Below, in pieces: positions 42,987-53,206 of a DNA stretch of 64,000 nt. Source of the stretch: Aricia agestis (lineage: Eukaryota > Arthropoda > Insecta > Lepidoptera > Lycaenidae). The stretch is taken from assembly GCF_905147365.1 (NCBI RefSeq), contig NC_056415.1:14898001-14962000 (forward strand), written 5' to 3'. Below the pieces are notes generated by a model. That model did no database searches, was not told where the DNA came from, and saw only the letters and a list, made by a program, of their open reading frames with translations. Both the position numbers and the translations under genes were made by a program. Numbering within the stretch: the first letter of the stretch is position 1; every line of letters starts with the position of its first letter.

Positions 42987-43555
42987 CATCTTAAGTATTT
43001 GAAATAACACGTGACGTAGCGCTTGCGATAGCTTACCAAAAAATCATAATTTTGTTTTTATATCGTGTTTTTAAAGGCTTAGGCGTATAAGCACAGAATA
43101 GATAATAGTACAAGTATTAGTAGCGCTGTTTAGCATTTTCTATCACTCTTTAGTTAGCAGCAACATCTACCTGCCTGTGTGAATGGAGACGGGGCCACGC
43201 ATTCTTCTCATCAATGATGCCCAGTCTATTCTGCGCGCACCTAAATACGTTACCACCTAAACACGTACTAAGCACTTTATTTACATCACCCTAACTAATT
43301 TTACTGCGTCTATTATTGAGATTTATACGCGGCTGGGCTAGATTCCTGGCTGACAGGTGCTGTAGTGGCTTAGTTACTATTATAGCATCTGTCAGATAGT
43401 ATAATGTATAATTTAGTGCTTTGTTCTGCGGTTACGTTTGCGTGAATTCCTGCCATATAAACTTTGATTCCCTATTAACCCTATACTCTCTATATTTGAC
43501 TAGCCCTATACTATCAGAAATACACATGTTGTCTCGGCAATAGCGTATATTAAAG

Positions 43556-43556
<1 letters not shown>
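42987..43556. other. Intergenic, nothing recognised
   Basis: No supported gene or repeat. Confidence 0.3.
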
Positions 43557-43594
<38 letters not shown>

Positions 43595-43818
43595 CAAAGG
43601 TGACTGACTGACATGGTGATCTATCAACGCACAGTCCAAACCACTGGACCGATCGGGCTGAAATTTGGCATGCAGGTAGATGATATTATGACGTAGGCAT
43701 CCGCTAAGAAAGGATTTTGATCAATTCCACCTCCAAGGCGTTAAAATAGGGGATGAAAGTTTGTATATAATAATTCTTCTTAACGTGAGCGAAGCCGCGG
43801 ACAAAAGCTCGTTTAAGT
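43557..43818 (+). mobile_element. (TA)n-headed AAACTCAAAGGTGACTGACTG repeat, copy 1
   Basis: A 30-bp TA run then AAACTCAAAGGTGACTGACTG, TGAAATTTGGCATGCAGGT, CGTAGGCATCCGCTAAG, ending GAGCGAAGCCGCGGACAAAAG. A second copy is at 52966-53206. Confidence 0.78.
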
Positions 43819-43859
43819 AATATAAGTGTACTAAATAATCTTATAACTCTATATTGTTT

Positions 43860-43940
43860 TAGCTGTTCTTTGATCCACCTATGGCTGGTTAGGGTTTTGT
43901 AGTTAATCAAGTTTTATCGATTACAAAACCCTAACCAGCA
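43860..43940. repeat. Short inverted repeat GCTGGTTAGGGTTTTG
   Basis: CTGGTTAGGGTTTTGTAGTT faces TTACAAAACCCTAACCAGCA about 35 bp later. Likely a small foldback remnant. Confidence 0.6.
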
Positions 43941-44225
43941 GATTTTTTGTATATTGCTAGGTTAATAGTTATACAATTTAAGAGTAACATTGTCCTACAA
44001 ATAGAACAATCCATATTTAAGGACCATCAAATCAAAGTATGAAATCCTTTCTACTCTGTTAGCTACCACTTTCGTAAACCTAAGAAATCATTACCACTTT
44101 CGAGATTTTTCGCAAATAAAAATGTTATTCGTCTTAACAAAATGAAACTACTCACAAAAAATTAGCTTGATAGTAATAAAAAAAATTGTTCTAGGGAACC
44201 CTGACTATAATGTTTCCTACGCCGC

Positions 44226-44618
44226 GCCTAGCCGGTTTCGGTGACGGTGGTAAGTTCCATTGAGAACAAACCAGTCATGCAGGAATGACCTTATATTGCC
44301 TTAATGTGGTGGAGTGCACAAGAGCAGGCTCCCTTTTTTGCTCTCATGACCCAATGAGAAAGACGACTGACGCGACTGGCGAGAGATCAGGTGCAGGACT
44401 TTTAACATGCCCATCCGACGCATGGGATCATCTTACTTCCCGGAAAATCGGCTTTTTACTGCATGCATCCACGCATGGATCATCTTCCTTGTCAGTTGTC
44501 AGACAATCAGATATGAGATGATCAGCCTGTGTTGTCCTTGAAAGCGAAATTTTTCCATAGAGGGAATAGAACCCATGACTTCGTAGTCACGCGCTAAGCC
44601 ACTGGACCACGGAGTACT
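44226..44618 (-). mobile_element. tRNA-headed SINE, copy 2 (diverged)
   Basis: Follows the minus-strand order of the full copy at 54498-54871: GCCGGTTTCGGTGACGGTGG, GGCGAGAGATCAGGTGCAGG, CATGCCCATCCGACGCATGG, ending CGTAGTCACGCGCTAAGCC, CACTGGACCACGGAG. Several insertions. Confidence 0.7.
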
Positions 44619-44802
44619 CGTTATGGTAGTCTGGCGGTTAGCCAGGTCATTGTCAGGGTTACTGACCTGTTATATTTAGATCGTTAATTAGTCATCAAAC
44701 TATTCATAAATTAATTACGTATGATGTACATGACGTTAATATCGGGATCAATATCCTATGTTTGTGTCGTGGACAATGGACATCTATACTATTATTATAA
44801 AT

Positions 44803-44935
44803 GAGCGCAATGAGCGCGGCTCTTGACTCGGATGTCGTGGATTCGATTTCCGCGTTGGATACATGTTATTTCCAAGTTTAGTTAGGACAATGCAGGCTGA
44901 TCACATGATTGTCTGACAAGTGAGATGATCCATGT
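44803..44935 (+). mobile_element. tRNA-headed SINE, copy 3, 5' half
   Basis: GAGCGCGGCTCTTGACTCGG, GTGGATTCGATTTCCGCG, AGGCTGATCACATGATTGTC, ending GATGATCCATG, where LINE-derived DNA begins. The matching 3' half resumes at 46908. Confidence 0.75.
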
Positions 44936-45276
44936 ACAACAATACAAGCTCGGGATCAATGGCTGCAACAATACAAGCTCGCGATCAATGGTGGCAAAAA
45001 CGGAAGACCCGATTGACTAATAGAGATATCTATGGTAATGATGACAAAACGCCAATATACATTAACGAAGCTATAACAAAATCTACCAGGACGCTCTTTT
45101 GGGAAACGAAGAATGAACTTAAACATCATCTCTATAAGTATGTATGGATCCAGAATAGTAACATACTATTAAAAGAAAATGACAACGGCAAAATTATTCG
45201 AGTAAGAAATGAAAATGACATTAAGCTACTATCACAAAGCAAAGATAACAATCCTTCGAAATCATCTAAGCAATAG
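44932..45276 (+). pseudogene. LINE ORF1 fragment with FP-C-like domain
   Basis: The frame is open for 114 codons. After a basic start, residues 38-105 (NDDKTPIYINEAITKSTRTL then FWETKNELKHHLYKYVWIQN) resemble the C-terminal domain shared by baculovirus FP proteins and ORF1 proteins of many insect LINEs, thought to bind nucleic acid. The N-terminal coiled coil is missing; two near-identical 24-bp units at the start (AATACAAGCTCGGGATCAATGG, AATACAAGCTCGCGATCAATGG) show a local duplication. It ends at TAG 139 nt before the reverse transcriptase frame. Confidence 0.55.
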
Positions 45277-45414
45277 TACTTAACTCTTAAGATTCAGATT
45301 AATACAAGTGACTTCCAAAGCCGTAACATTCGATACATTAGATGTAGAATCGGATTTATCCGATGTACAATACAATAAATATGAAGACATAAATAGTCTT
45401 TTTATTTTAAGAAA

Positions 45415-46047
45415 GTGAAGGCTCATACAATAAAAAATTATATAGATAAATTAGATGATAAGAAAGCGTCTGGGATTGATAGGATAAGAGTAAAAGATAT
45501 AAAACAGATGAAAAAAGAAATAAGTATTGTATTAGCTAAATTTATAAATATGTGTGTTAAAAAAGGAGTATATCCGAATCTGTTGAAAAAATCTATAATC
45601 CGTCCTATTTATAAGCAGGGGAGTCATCTAGACTACAGTAATTATAGGCCAATTGCAATATTATCGGTTATCAATAAGATAGTAGAAAAGGTTATCGTAT
45701 GTCAGGTAAGCCAGTATTTGGAGCAACACAAAATAATATCAGACGCGCAGCACGGGTTTCGGCGTGGGCGCAGCACCGCCACAGCCCTAGCGGAATTCAC
45801 CGACTTTATCAACGACAGTCTCAACGAAGGTAAATTTGTAGGTGCTTTATTTATTGATTTTAAGAAGGCTTTCGACACCCTGGATCATAACGTTCTACTA
45901 CGAGCAATGGATGAATGTGGTATCAGAGGTCCTGTCAATAAGTGGTTTAAGTGCAACCTAGAAGACCACACTCTTCGCACTCGGATAGACGAAGAGACTG
46001 GAGATGAGGTAAGCATAACAGATGGTGTCCCCACTGGCTCAGTATAG
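45415..46047 (+). pseudogene. Truncated LINE reverse transcriptase
   Basis: The first part of a non-LTR reverse transcriptase: DDKKASGIDRIRVK, NYRPIAILSVINKI, AQHGFRRGRSTATALAEF, FIDFKKAFDTLDHNVLL, then VPTGSV and a stop. The catalytic FADD box, thumb and endonuclease are absent. The frame opens with GTG/Val-Lys-Ala directly after a stop, so the true upstream part has been deleted. Confidence 0.85.
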
Positions 46048-46215
46048 ACATGAGGTACACAACTGGACCATAGGGTCCAGTTGGGTACCATGCATGTAAA
46101 TCTATACATATAATAAAACTGTAGAAATGACAATTCTGTACATTAAAGATATCCAAAAAATAATAAGCGGGGACTGTTACTACATCGCTATGGAAGCCAA
46201 AACTGTGGTTAGTTT

Positions 46216-46217
<2 letters not shown>

Positions 46218-46252
<35 letters not shown>
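46218..46252 (+). repeat. (TCTG)n microsatellite
   Basis: Eight TCTG units, in the 3' part of the defective LINE. Confidence 0.95.
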
Positions 46253-46258
46253 ATGTTT

Positions 46259-46851
46259 GTTCCAGCATCACACGAAAACTACTGATCCGATTTGAATGCG
46301 GTTTTCGCAGATATATTTGTCTTCTTCCATCTTAACATCTGGTGTACAAAAATTTTTCCCCCCACCTCTCTAAGGGGTCAAAAGAGGGGGTAAGATTTTG
46401 TACCAAACTTTTTTCGTTAACACGAAAACTACTGATCCGATTTGAGTACGGTTTCCGCAGATATATTTATCTTCTTCCAACTTAACATCTGGTGTACAAA
46501 TTTTTCCCCCCTCACCCCTCTAAGGGGACCAAAGAGGGGGTCAAATTTTGTATCAAACTTTTTTCTTCAATAGACTAACTTCATATTATTAACTATATTT
46601 TCCAATTTAACATCTGGTGTATAAAATTTTTCCCCCACCCCTTTATGGGCGCCGAAGAGGGGGTCAGATATTGTATCAAACTTTTTTTTTAACATAAAAA
46701 CTACTGATCTGATTTGAATATGGTTTTCGCAGATATATTTGTCTTCTTCCAACTTCATATCTGGTGTATAAAATCCCCCCCCCCCCCCCCCCCCCCCCAC
46801 CCCTCAAAGGGGACTAAAGAGGGGGCAGATTTGGTATCAAACTTTTTTCTT
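46259..46851 (+). repeat. Four tandem units of about 150 bp
   Basis: Each unit carries ACGAAAACTACTGATCCGAT (or a variant), CGCAGATATATTTGTCTTC, AACATCTGGTGTACAAA, a C-run, AAGAGGGGGT and TATCAAACTTTTTT. Starts near 46259, 46415, 46565 (shortened) and 46689. The fourth unit has a 22-C run (46776-46797). Confidence 0.88.
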
Positions 46852-46907
46852 TAATAAAGTTACATCATATTATAAACTGTATAAATAGACATAATGTTGT
46901 AAAATAA

Positions 46908-47105
46908 TGTAAAAAGTCTGTCCTGCACCTGATCGCTCGCCGGTCGTGTCGGTCGTCCGTCCCACTGAGTTATGAGAGTAAAGGAATAGAGAGTGCTCTT
47001 GTGTACTGCGCTGACTGCGCACATACTTGGGCACTATAAAATTACTCCTGCGTAGCTTGCTTGGTTTCAATGAAACCGGCCACCGTCACCGAAACCGGTG
47101 TGGGA
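46908..47105 (+). mobile_element. tRNA-headed SINE, copy 3, 3' half
   Basis: ATGTAAAAAGTCTGTCCTGC, GGCGTCGTGTCGGTCGTCCG-type text, AGAGTGCTCTTGTGTACTGC, ACCGTCACCGAAACCGGTG and a TTATT tail. It continues the copy broken off at 44935; 12-14 bp of SINE are missing at the join. Confidence 0.75.
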
Positions 47106-47107
47106 GT

Positions 47108-47252
47108 TATTATTATTATAAATGTGAAAGTGTGTACTGTGTACTCTGTCTGTCGGTTACATCTTTACGAATCACGCACAATCGGCTGAGTTCCGGGAAA
47201 GGGCATAGGATACTTTAAATCCAGAAAAGATGTTCGGTTCATCGGTCAACTA
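47108..47252 (+). mobile_element. ATTATAAATGCG-type short repeat, copy 6
   Basis: TTATTATTATAAATGTGAAAG, CTCTGTCTGTCGGTTACATC, CCGGGAAAGGGCATAGGATA, ending CGGTCAACTAGTT. Confidence 0.68.
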
Positions 47253-47327
47253 GTTATAATATATTTAAATTAAAATAATGGTAGAAGTACAATTGTGATA
47301 ATAAATGGATGATTATTACTCATTCGT

Positions 47328-47572
47328 AGGCTGATCACCTGATTGTCTGACAAGTAAGATGATCCATGCGTCGGATGGGCATGTAAAAAGTCGGTCCTGC
47401 GCCTGATCTCTCGCCAGTCGTGTCGGTCGTCCGTCCCACTGGGTTATGAGAGTAAAGGAATAGAGAGTGCTCTTGTGTACTGCGCACACACTTGGGCACT
47501 ATTAAAATCACTCCTGCGTACCTGGCCTGGTTTCAATGAAACCGGCCACCGTCACCGAAACCGGTGTGGGGG
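47328..47572 (+). mobile_element. tRNA-headed SINE, copy 4 (head missing)
   Basis: AGGCTGATCACCTGATTGTC through CCATGCGTCGGATGGGCATG, CGTGTCGGTCGTCCGTCCCA to ACCGTCACCGAAACCGGTG. Confidence 0.8.
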
Positions 47573-48738
47573 GTATTATTACTCATTCGTACAAGGTTAA
47601 AAAAAAGGAAAAGTACAGTGGGTTAATTTACGCATGTCAAAAACTATAGTGGGTTTTACGCACATTGCATAACCACCTAAAAATGATTATAACTTTTGTT
47701 GTTCTTACGGTTAGACTTTATTGTTATTGCTTTAAATGACACTGAAAGCTTATAATAGCATCTACAAAATATTTTATAACTTTTAAATGAAAATGTTTTG
47801 TATTTGTAGCCCAAATATTTTGGTAGCGGCATACGCTGTATTCGACGACATCTATATTTTGATAAACGGTGGGTGTTGTCAGCATCACATTATTAATTAG
47901 TATGAACGTCACAGTTTTACGACAGTTGGTTGATCCGAAACACGTAAACGACTACGACTAACTCGTTAACGTAATTCCAACGTAGATTCAGATTTTAAAC
48001 TGACGACGTAATTTTCACGCGATGAGGCGGCGTAGAAATATCGGTCTAAAAAAAGATTGGCATATAAAAACTGGACATTAGAAACCACTCTACTGTCGCA
48101 ATAAGTAGTTTGAGTAGAAATATACAGTAGACGGCTTTAAACTAAAGCTTGTTCTTACTACAAAAGATTTAAACACCCGTTGAACAGTTGATTAGAAAAA
48201 AATTCAGTACAAAATGGTCTCAAAACAACTGTTCAACAGCTGATGTTTAATTTTTTGTGGTCTGACCGTTAGTCTTTATTATTTAAGATGTGAGTGAAAG
48301 AACCAGATAACTAACATTTTATAGCTTATAACTTTAACAAACCTTGTGACTTACCTTCTGTATCATCTAGCAGCTAGCTAATATCTAGCTACGTATAAAA
48401 TTCACAGTTTTTTTATTTCTAATTATAATTCCGGCTCAAAAACCTGCATTTATGCAAAAAACGGCTTAACTATTGCAAAGTTGTAACCTGTTACTTCCAT
48501 TAACGTTTTCAATTGCTTATTATTTAAATAGTTTATTATTAAAAGTGATCAAGTACTGCAAAGCTACAAACGAAATCGGAGCCTCTTTCAGGATTCCGTA
48601 TCCAAAGGGCAAAAACGGGACCCTTTTATTAAGATTTCTGGTTGTCTGTTTATCACAAGGATCAATGTAGTTATATAATAGTTAGGTAGACAGTTAATTT
48701 CTTTAAAATACTCAGGTAATGAGGGTTGTTGTTATTCT
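47573..48738. other. Intergenic; short inverted repeat and repeat debris
   Basis: 48178-48245 has CGTTGAACAGTTGATT facing CAACTGTTCAACAGC. 48589-48670 (GGATTCCGTATCCAAAGGGC) is debris of a repeat with the ATTCCGTA/CGGAACCC text. No gene. Confidence 0.35.
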
Positions 48739-48912
48739 ATTTGCCACCAGGTGCCGCGATGCAGCCGTCAGGTCTATCGTGATTCGTGTCAAACTGCTGT
48801 CATATTATGTGACGAGCTGTTCGGTGTCGCTAAGTAGCTATCATGTGTCACAATAATATGTCTATTTGAGAGGATAAACCCGAAGGCTACATCGCGGCAC
48901 CTGGTGGCAAAT
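48739..48912. mobile_element. MITE with perfect 23-bp inverted ends
   Basis: ATTTGCCACCAGGTGCCGCG plus ATG at the left is matched exactly in reverse at 48890-48912. The interior is only partly paired (GTGTCAAACTGCTGTCATAT with ATGTGTCACAATAATATG). Confidence 0.8.
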
Positions 48913-49084
48913 AAAGTTTCATTAACCTCATTTAGAACCGATGCCGTGTTCAAGCAGCCAGCGACATCTTTATAATTCGGTTTGATTTAGAAAGCAATGA
49001 GTTCAGGCCTTCCATGAATGTAGCTACCAGTTCCACTTTGTGCTACTAGATGTCGCTTGCTCTATCATTCATAGACAAGTACCT

Positions 49085-49222
49085 ATATAGTCCGTCAAGA
49101 AAGTGAAAAAATTTAAAAGTCGCAACATCGTAGTGTCATCCCTTTTTTCTTAGATTGAGTTGAAAGGGATGACACTCGATGTTGCCACTTTTTAATTTCT
49201 TCACTTTCTTGGCAGACTATAG
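49085..49222. mobile_element. TATAGTCYGTCA foldback MITE, full copy
   Basis: TATAGTCCGTCAAGAAAGTG, GTCGCAACATCGTAGTGTCA face TGACACTCGATGTTGCCAC, CACTTTCTTGGCAGACTATA. Confidence 0.8.
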
Positions 49223-50007
49223 CTTTGCAATGAAGTTTTTCCATATTTCATTTCAAGAGTGGATATTGCCGTAAGATGTTTCTTGTCAATTATCGTGTTA
49301 AACAGCTGTTATATGACAAGAATTAAATAATTTCGAGATGTCTGACATTGTTTGACACGACATTTAACATAAAAGACTCTACGGCCGGCTTAGCTACATA
49401 GCTGAGCTATGATAGCTCCTCATGGCAAATGAAATATCAACCATAATTTGGTCAGGTTTTGTAAAAGTCAATAAGTCAGTTACGACTGATCATTCAGCTG
49501 GGCTCGTCATAACTTTAATGAATTATCTGATACTTATACAAAACCTAACCCAGCCTAGCTTTTAAAAAGGGCACTGTCTAGTATTAGACCTCACCATCTA
49601 GTACTAGATACACACAAACACATTTTTATAATATTATTATTCATTCTTATTCCATATCGACTAGACGCCAAAAAGTATAAAAATGTTTGGAGACTTTTGT
49701 CAAAATATATTTTGTAACAAGTATTATATTTACAAACATCCAAGCCCTTATCTTTTGTTCTATGATGTTGACAAAAAGGTGAAATCTATTTACAATGGTA
49801 TAGAACGGTTTATATATCCAACGAAATACAATTTAAAGCAGTTTATCCTAAAGGGTTGGGTCGGGATGGAATTTCGGTCCACCACAATGGAAACAAAAAT
49901 TGAATTGTATCAAAGGCGAAGGTATACATGTAAATGTGCACTTATTTATACGATAAAGAACAAGGTGTACAGTGCAGACGGGATGCTGACTAGTAGCTGC
50001 TTCACTT
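49223..50007. other. Intergenic with an unrecognised 111-codon ORF
   Basis: The plus frame 49683-50018 opens with ATG (MFGDFCQNIFCNKYYIYKHP) and ends inside the next SINE. It has no splice signal or known domain, and is AT-driven in composition. An inverted pair GGTCAGGTTTTGTA / ATACAAAACCTAACC spans 49451-49546. Confidence 0.25.
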
Positions 50008-50283
50008 CTGTGGTCTAGTGGCTTTTGACTCGGAAGTCATTAGTGGATTCTAGCGTCCAACTAAAAATGTTGTTTCAAAGCTAGGTTAGGACAATGTTGG
50101 CTGATCACCTGATTGTCTGACAAGAAAGATGATCCGTGCGTCGGATGGGGATGTAAAAAGTCGGTCCTGCACCTGATCTCTTGCCAGTCGTGTCGGTCTT
50201 CCGTCCCACTGGGTTATGAGAGTAAAGGAATAGAGAGTGCTCTAGTGTACTGCGCAAACTTGGACACTATATAGGCGTCCATT
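50008..50283 (+). mobile_element. tRNA-headed SINE, copy 5
   Basis: GTGGTCTAGTGGCTTTTGAC, TCGGAAGTCATTAGTGGATT, GGCTGATCACCTGATTGTC, to GTGTACTGCGCAAACTTGG. Tail cut short. Confidence 0.78.
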
Positions 50284-50868
50284 ATCTTTAATTATGTTAA
50301 TATTAGTGTTCAGCTGTATGTTTTTTTACATCCTTTGAACTCAACTGGTCTGCACTGACGGTAAGATTGAGCTAAATATGTAAATTTTACAATATATGAG
50401 GGAAACTTCTTGCCTTCATTAAAGTTGCCTAACTTTTTCAATTTTCTCCTCACGAGACTTAAGTTTTACATTATAACCTCTTTAGAGTGCTCCTCAGGTA
50501 TTTATTATTCTTACTTAAAGTTGCCTATACACGTTCGTGTTAGGGTCAATTCATAATATGAACACAAAATATAACTTAGCGAAGCTTTTGGTTTTCTATC
50601 TTATTTTCCATAGAAAAATAAAATAGAAAACCAAATTGAAGTTTGAATATCTTTTAAATATTTTCTAATATATCCAAGATAACTGAATATTTCGAAACTC
50701 AGCATAATATGGCACGAATTATGTTGGACAGGAAAAAGATATATGTACAAGAAAAAGTAACGCCAAAGTTAGACTTATAATGATTGTCCTAAATAATCCT
50801 AAAATGGGGCTATTTATTTGACCATGCTTGATTTCGACATGCCAAGTTGAGTCTAAGGGTAAATTTAC
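50284..50868. other. Intergenic, nothing recognised
   Basis: A hairpin (GGTTTTCTATCTTATTTTCC facing AAAATAGAAAACC at 50590-50632). No gene. Confidence 0.35.
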
Positions 50869-51003
50869 ACCGTACCAAGACATATCGCGTCGCATGCTAC
50901 AATATAACATCGCGATACAAAATGGAAATGTCAAGCAGTGACACCGCTTGACATTTCCATTTTGTATATCGTCGCGTCGCGACTCGCGTCTCATTACGTT
51001 TAG
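50869..51003. mobile_element. Foldback MITE with CGCTTGACATTTCC arms
   Basis: ATACAAAATGGAAATGTCAA faces TTGACATTTCCATTTTGTAT around GCAGTGACACCGC. The outer arms (GACATATCGCGTCGC / GTCGCGTCGCGACTCGCGT) are weaker. Confidence 0.7.
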
Positions 51004-51018
51004 TTTTATTGTTAAACT

Positions 51019-51229
51019 AGATGACGCCCGCAACTCCGTCGCGCCAAAATTCGTTTATCGTGCGGGACACAACATTTTTCCGGGATAAAACGTATCCTAT
51101 GTCCTTTCCTGGGACTCAAAGTATCTCCATACCAGATTTCAGCAACATCGGCTCAGCGGTTTGGGCGTGAAGAGGTAACAGACATACAGACAGACAGATA
51201 CACTTTCGCATTTATAATTTTAGTATGGA
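51019..51229 (-). mobile_element. ATTATAAATGCG-type short repeat, copy 7
   Basis: CTAGATGACGCCCGCAACTC, ATTCGTTTATCGTGCGGG, AAACGTATCCTATGTCC, GCGGTTTGGGCGTGAAGAGG, ACTTTCGCATTTATAATTTT. Well preserved. Confidence 0.82.
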
Positions 51230-51235
51230 TGTTCC

Positions 51236-51395
51236 AGGTCTACTCAAACCGGAGCGGTATCCGCTACCGCCGCGCCGCGCCGTGGGTAGCGGTAATATTA
51301 ATTAGTAAGGAATCGGGTACTCATCGGGATACCGCGCTACCCACGCACGGCGCGGCGGTAGCTAGCGGATACCGCTCCGGTTTGAATAGACCCTT
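51236..51395. mobile_element. GC-rich foldback MITE
   Basis: GGTCTACTCAAACCGGAGCG, GTATCCGCTACCGCCGCG face CGCGGCGGTAGCTAGCGGAT, CCGCTCCGGTTTGAATAGAC. Arms about 60 bp, much richer in G+C than the surroundings. Confidence 0.8.
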
Positions 51396-51724
51396 AGACA
51401 CATTCAAATAATGCTCACGGAGATTTGACATAATGATAGGATATTGTATTTATGTCAAAATCTTTAAATTAAACTCAAGTTTTCATTGAAAATCTCTAAG
51501 TGCGACCGTTATTCGTGTTTCTTAACTTGCAATTTGGTGAAGGGTTTACATGAAATGTTTTCTAAATAAATGGCGTCATAAATTGGGTCTCACATGTACT
51601 TGGCTCCGACTCCCAGGGCCGTCGTTAGATCAAGGGTTCCTCGAGACCTTCACAGACCTAGCGATGTGTAGATAGGGACGGCCAATTATACTATGATCCA
51701 AATCAGGGGACAGAACTTCATATT

Positions 51725-51907
51725 TAGCCCGGCCACGCATTATCCGTTTCTGATCGGAAAAATTCGGACGCCCGCCGGAACGCACTCTGCTCATACATTT
51801 TATTGTGGGCCCTCATACTATCAGAATTCTGACATGTCAAAATGTATAAAGGGGCGGGGCGTCTGAATTTTTCTGATCAGAAATTTGGATAATGTGCGGC
51901 CGGGCTT
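51725..51907. mobile_element. Foldback MITE with AGCCCGGCC ends
   Basis: TTAGCCCGGCCACGCATTAT, CTGATCGGAAAAATTCGGAC face GTCTGAATTTTTCTGATCAG, ATAATGTGCGGCCGGGCTTT. Confidence 0.8.
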
Positions 51908-52965
51908 TATATACTTATTGTGAGTTAGAAACTCTGTGACTCGTGATTTGTTATTTTTTTAAATAGGGAAAATAAATAAGATCTACATGAATATTGAAAG
52001 TCCACCTATGGCTGTCCAAAGGGTCTGCGAACTTTACTTTATATTAACGTTAAAATATACTCGATTTACAAAAGGTCATTTAACAATGACTGTTAATACC
52101 TACCTGTGACGCAAAAAAATGGTGCCATGATCAAATCTCAAGATGATTAATCTTGTTGTAAAGCGTAAGATTGTTGTAAGGCCGGGGTTCATTAGAATTG
52201 AATCAACATCTACTGCGTACTGAGTATTGGATACTATTAGTTAAAATGTCAGTTCTCTTGATCCCTAGCTCTAGGCTCCTTCCCCGATGTGCTGGTGTTT
52301 GTCTCCCCTGGATTAGTGTAAGTGTTTCCACGTTCACACCTGCGGCCCGTCACATCACGTAAACGATACGACTACGTACCGTATACGTGAATGTCACGTT
52401 GACGAAAATATCACTTTTTCACCTTTTGAGAATATTAATTCTTTAGCGCACATGTAAACATAAGGCGCAGGTTTTGTCAACTACGAAAAGTATAGCCATG
52501 GATAAAAATCGAATAGAATCAAAGCTACCTATTTCTTTAGTGTACGAACACATTTCTATCTTGTTTCTACATTCTATAAGGATACGCTGTCGTTATAGCG
52601 TGACAGGAATACTTTTGTGGTGGGAATAGTTTTGGAGATGAATCGCTGGACTAACTTTCAACGGGTCGCTACTAGATTATATAGGTAGCATAATATAGTC
52701 GCTAGCAATTTGATATATAGCCTTAAAAGATATAGGTTTTGAGGTCAAAAAATAAAATAAACAACAGGGTTTGATACAATCATTTTTTTTTAATACGAGA
52801 AATACAAGGCTTCGAGTATAAGGAAATTTAACGACCTGTTTTTTTTTAACTAATATGCTTCAAGACCTACGAATAATAAAACTAAAAAAAAGTAACTCCG
52901 TCGAAAAACATGTTCTACAATACTTGTCAAAAATGTGTACCTAGTACCTAGTACCTACACATCTA
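51908..52965. other. Intergenic, nothing recognised
   Basis: About 1 kb. A stretch at 52240-52330 has an open frame before a GTAAGTG-like site, without recognised content. Confidence 0.3.
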
Positions 52966-53206
52966 TATATATATAAAACTCAAAGGTGACTGACTGACAT
53001 AGTGGATCTATCAACGCACAGCCCAAACTACTGGACCAGTGGTAAGGGCTGAAATTTGGCATGCAGGTAGATGATATGACGTAGGCATCCGCTAAGAAAG
53101 GATTTTGATCAAATCTACCACCAAGGGGTTAAAATAGGGGATGAAAGTTTGTATATAATAATACTTCTTAACGCGAGCGAAGCCACGGGCAAAAGCTCGT
53201 TTTCAA
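52966..53206 (+). mobile_element. (TA)n-headed AAACTCAAAGGTGACTGACTG repeat, copy 2
   Basis: TATATATATATAAAACTCAA, ATCTATCAACGCACAGCCC, AAATTTGGCATGCAGGTAG, ending GAGCGAAGCCACGGGCAAAA-GCTCG. Confidence 0.82.

Larger units (their letters stand above)
44936..46907 (+). mobile_element. Defective LINE, internally deleted, inserted in a SINE
   Basis: Contains the tail of an ORF1-like protein (44932-45276), a truncated reverse transcriptase (45415-46047), a 3' UTR-like stretch and tandem 150-bp repeats. The endonuclease and the second half of the reverse transcriptase are missing, so it cannot be autonomous. Confidence 0.7.

Noticed and set aside
49683..50018. 111-codon ORF starting with ATG
   Set aside because: It ends inside a SINE, shows AT-driven composition and has no domain or splice signal; kept only as a note in the intergenic entry.
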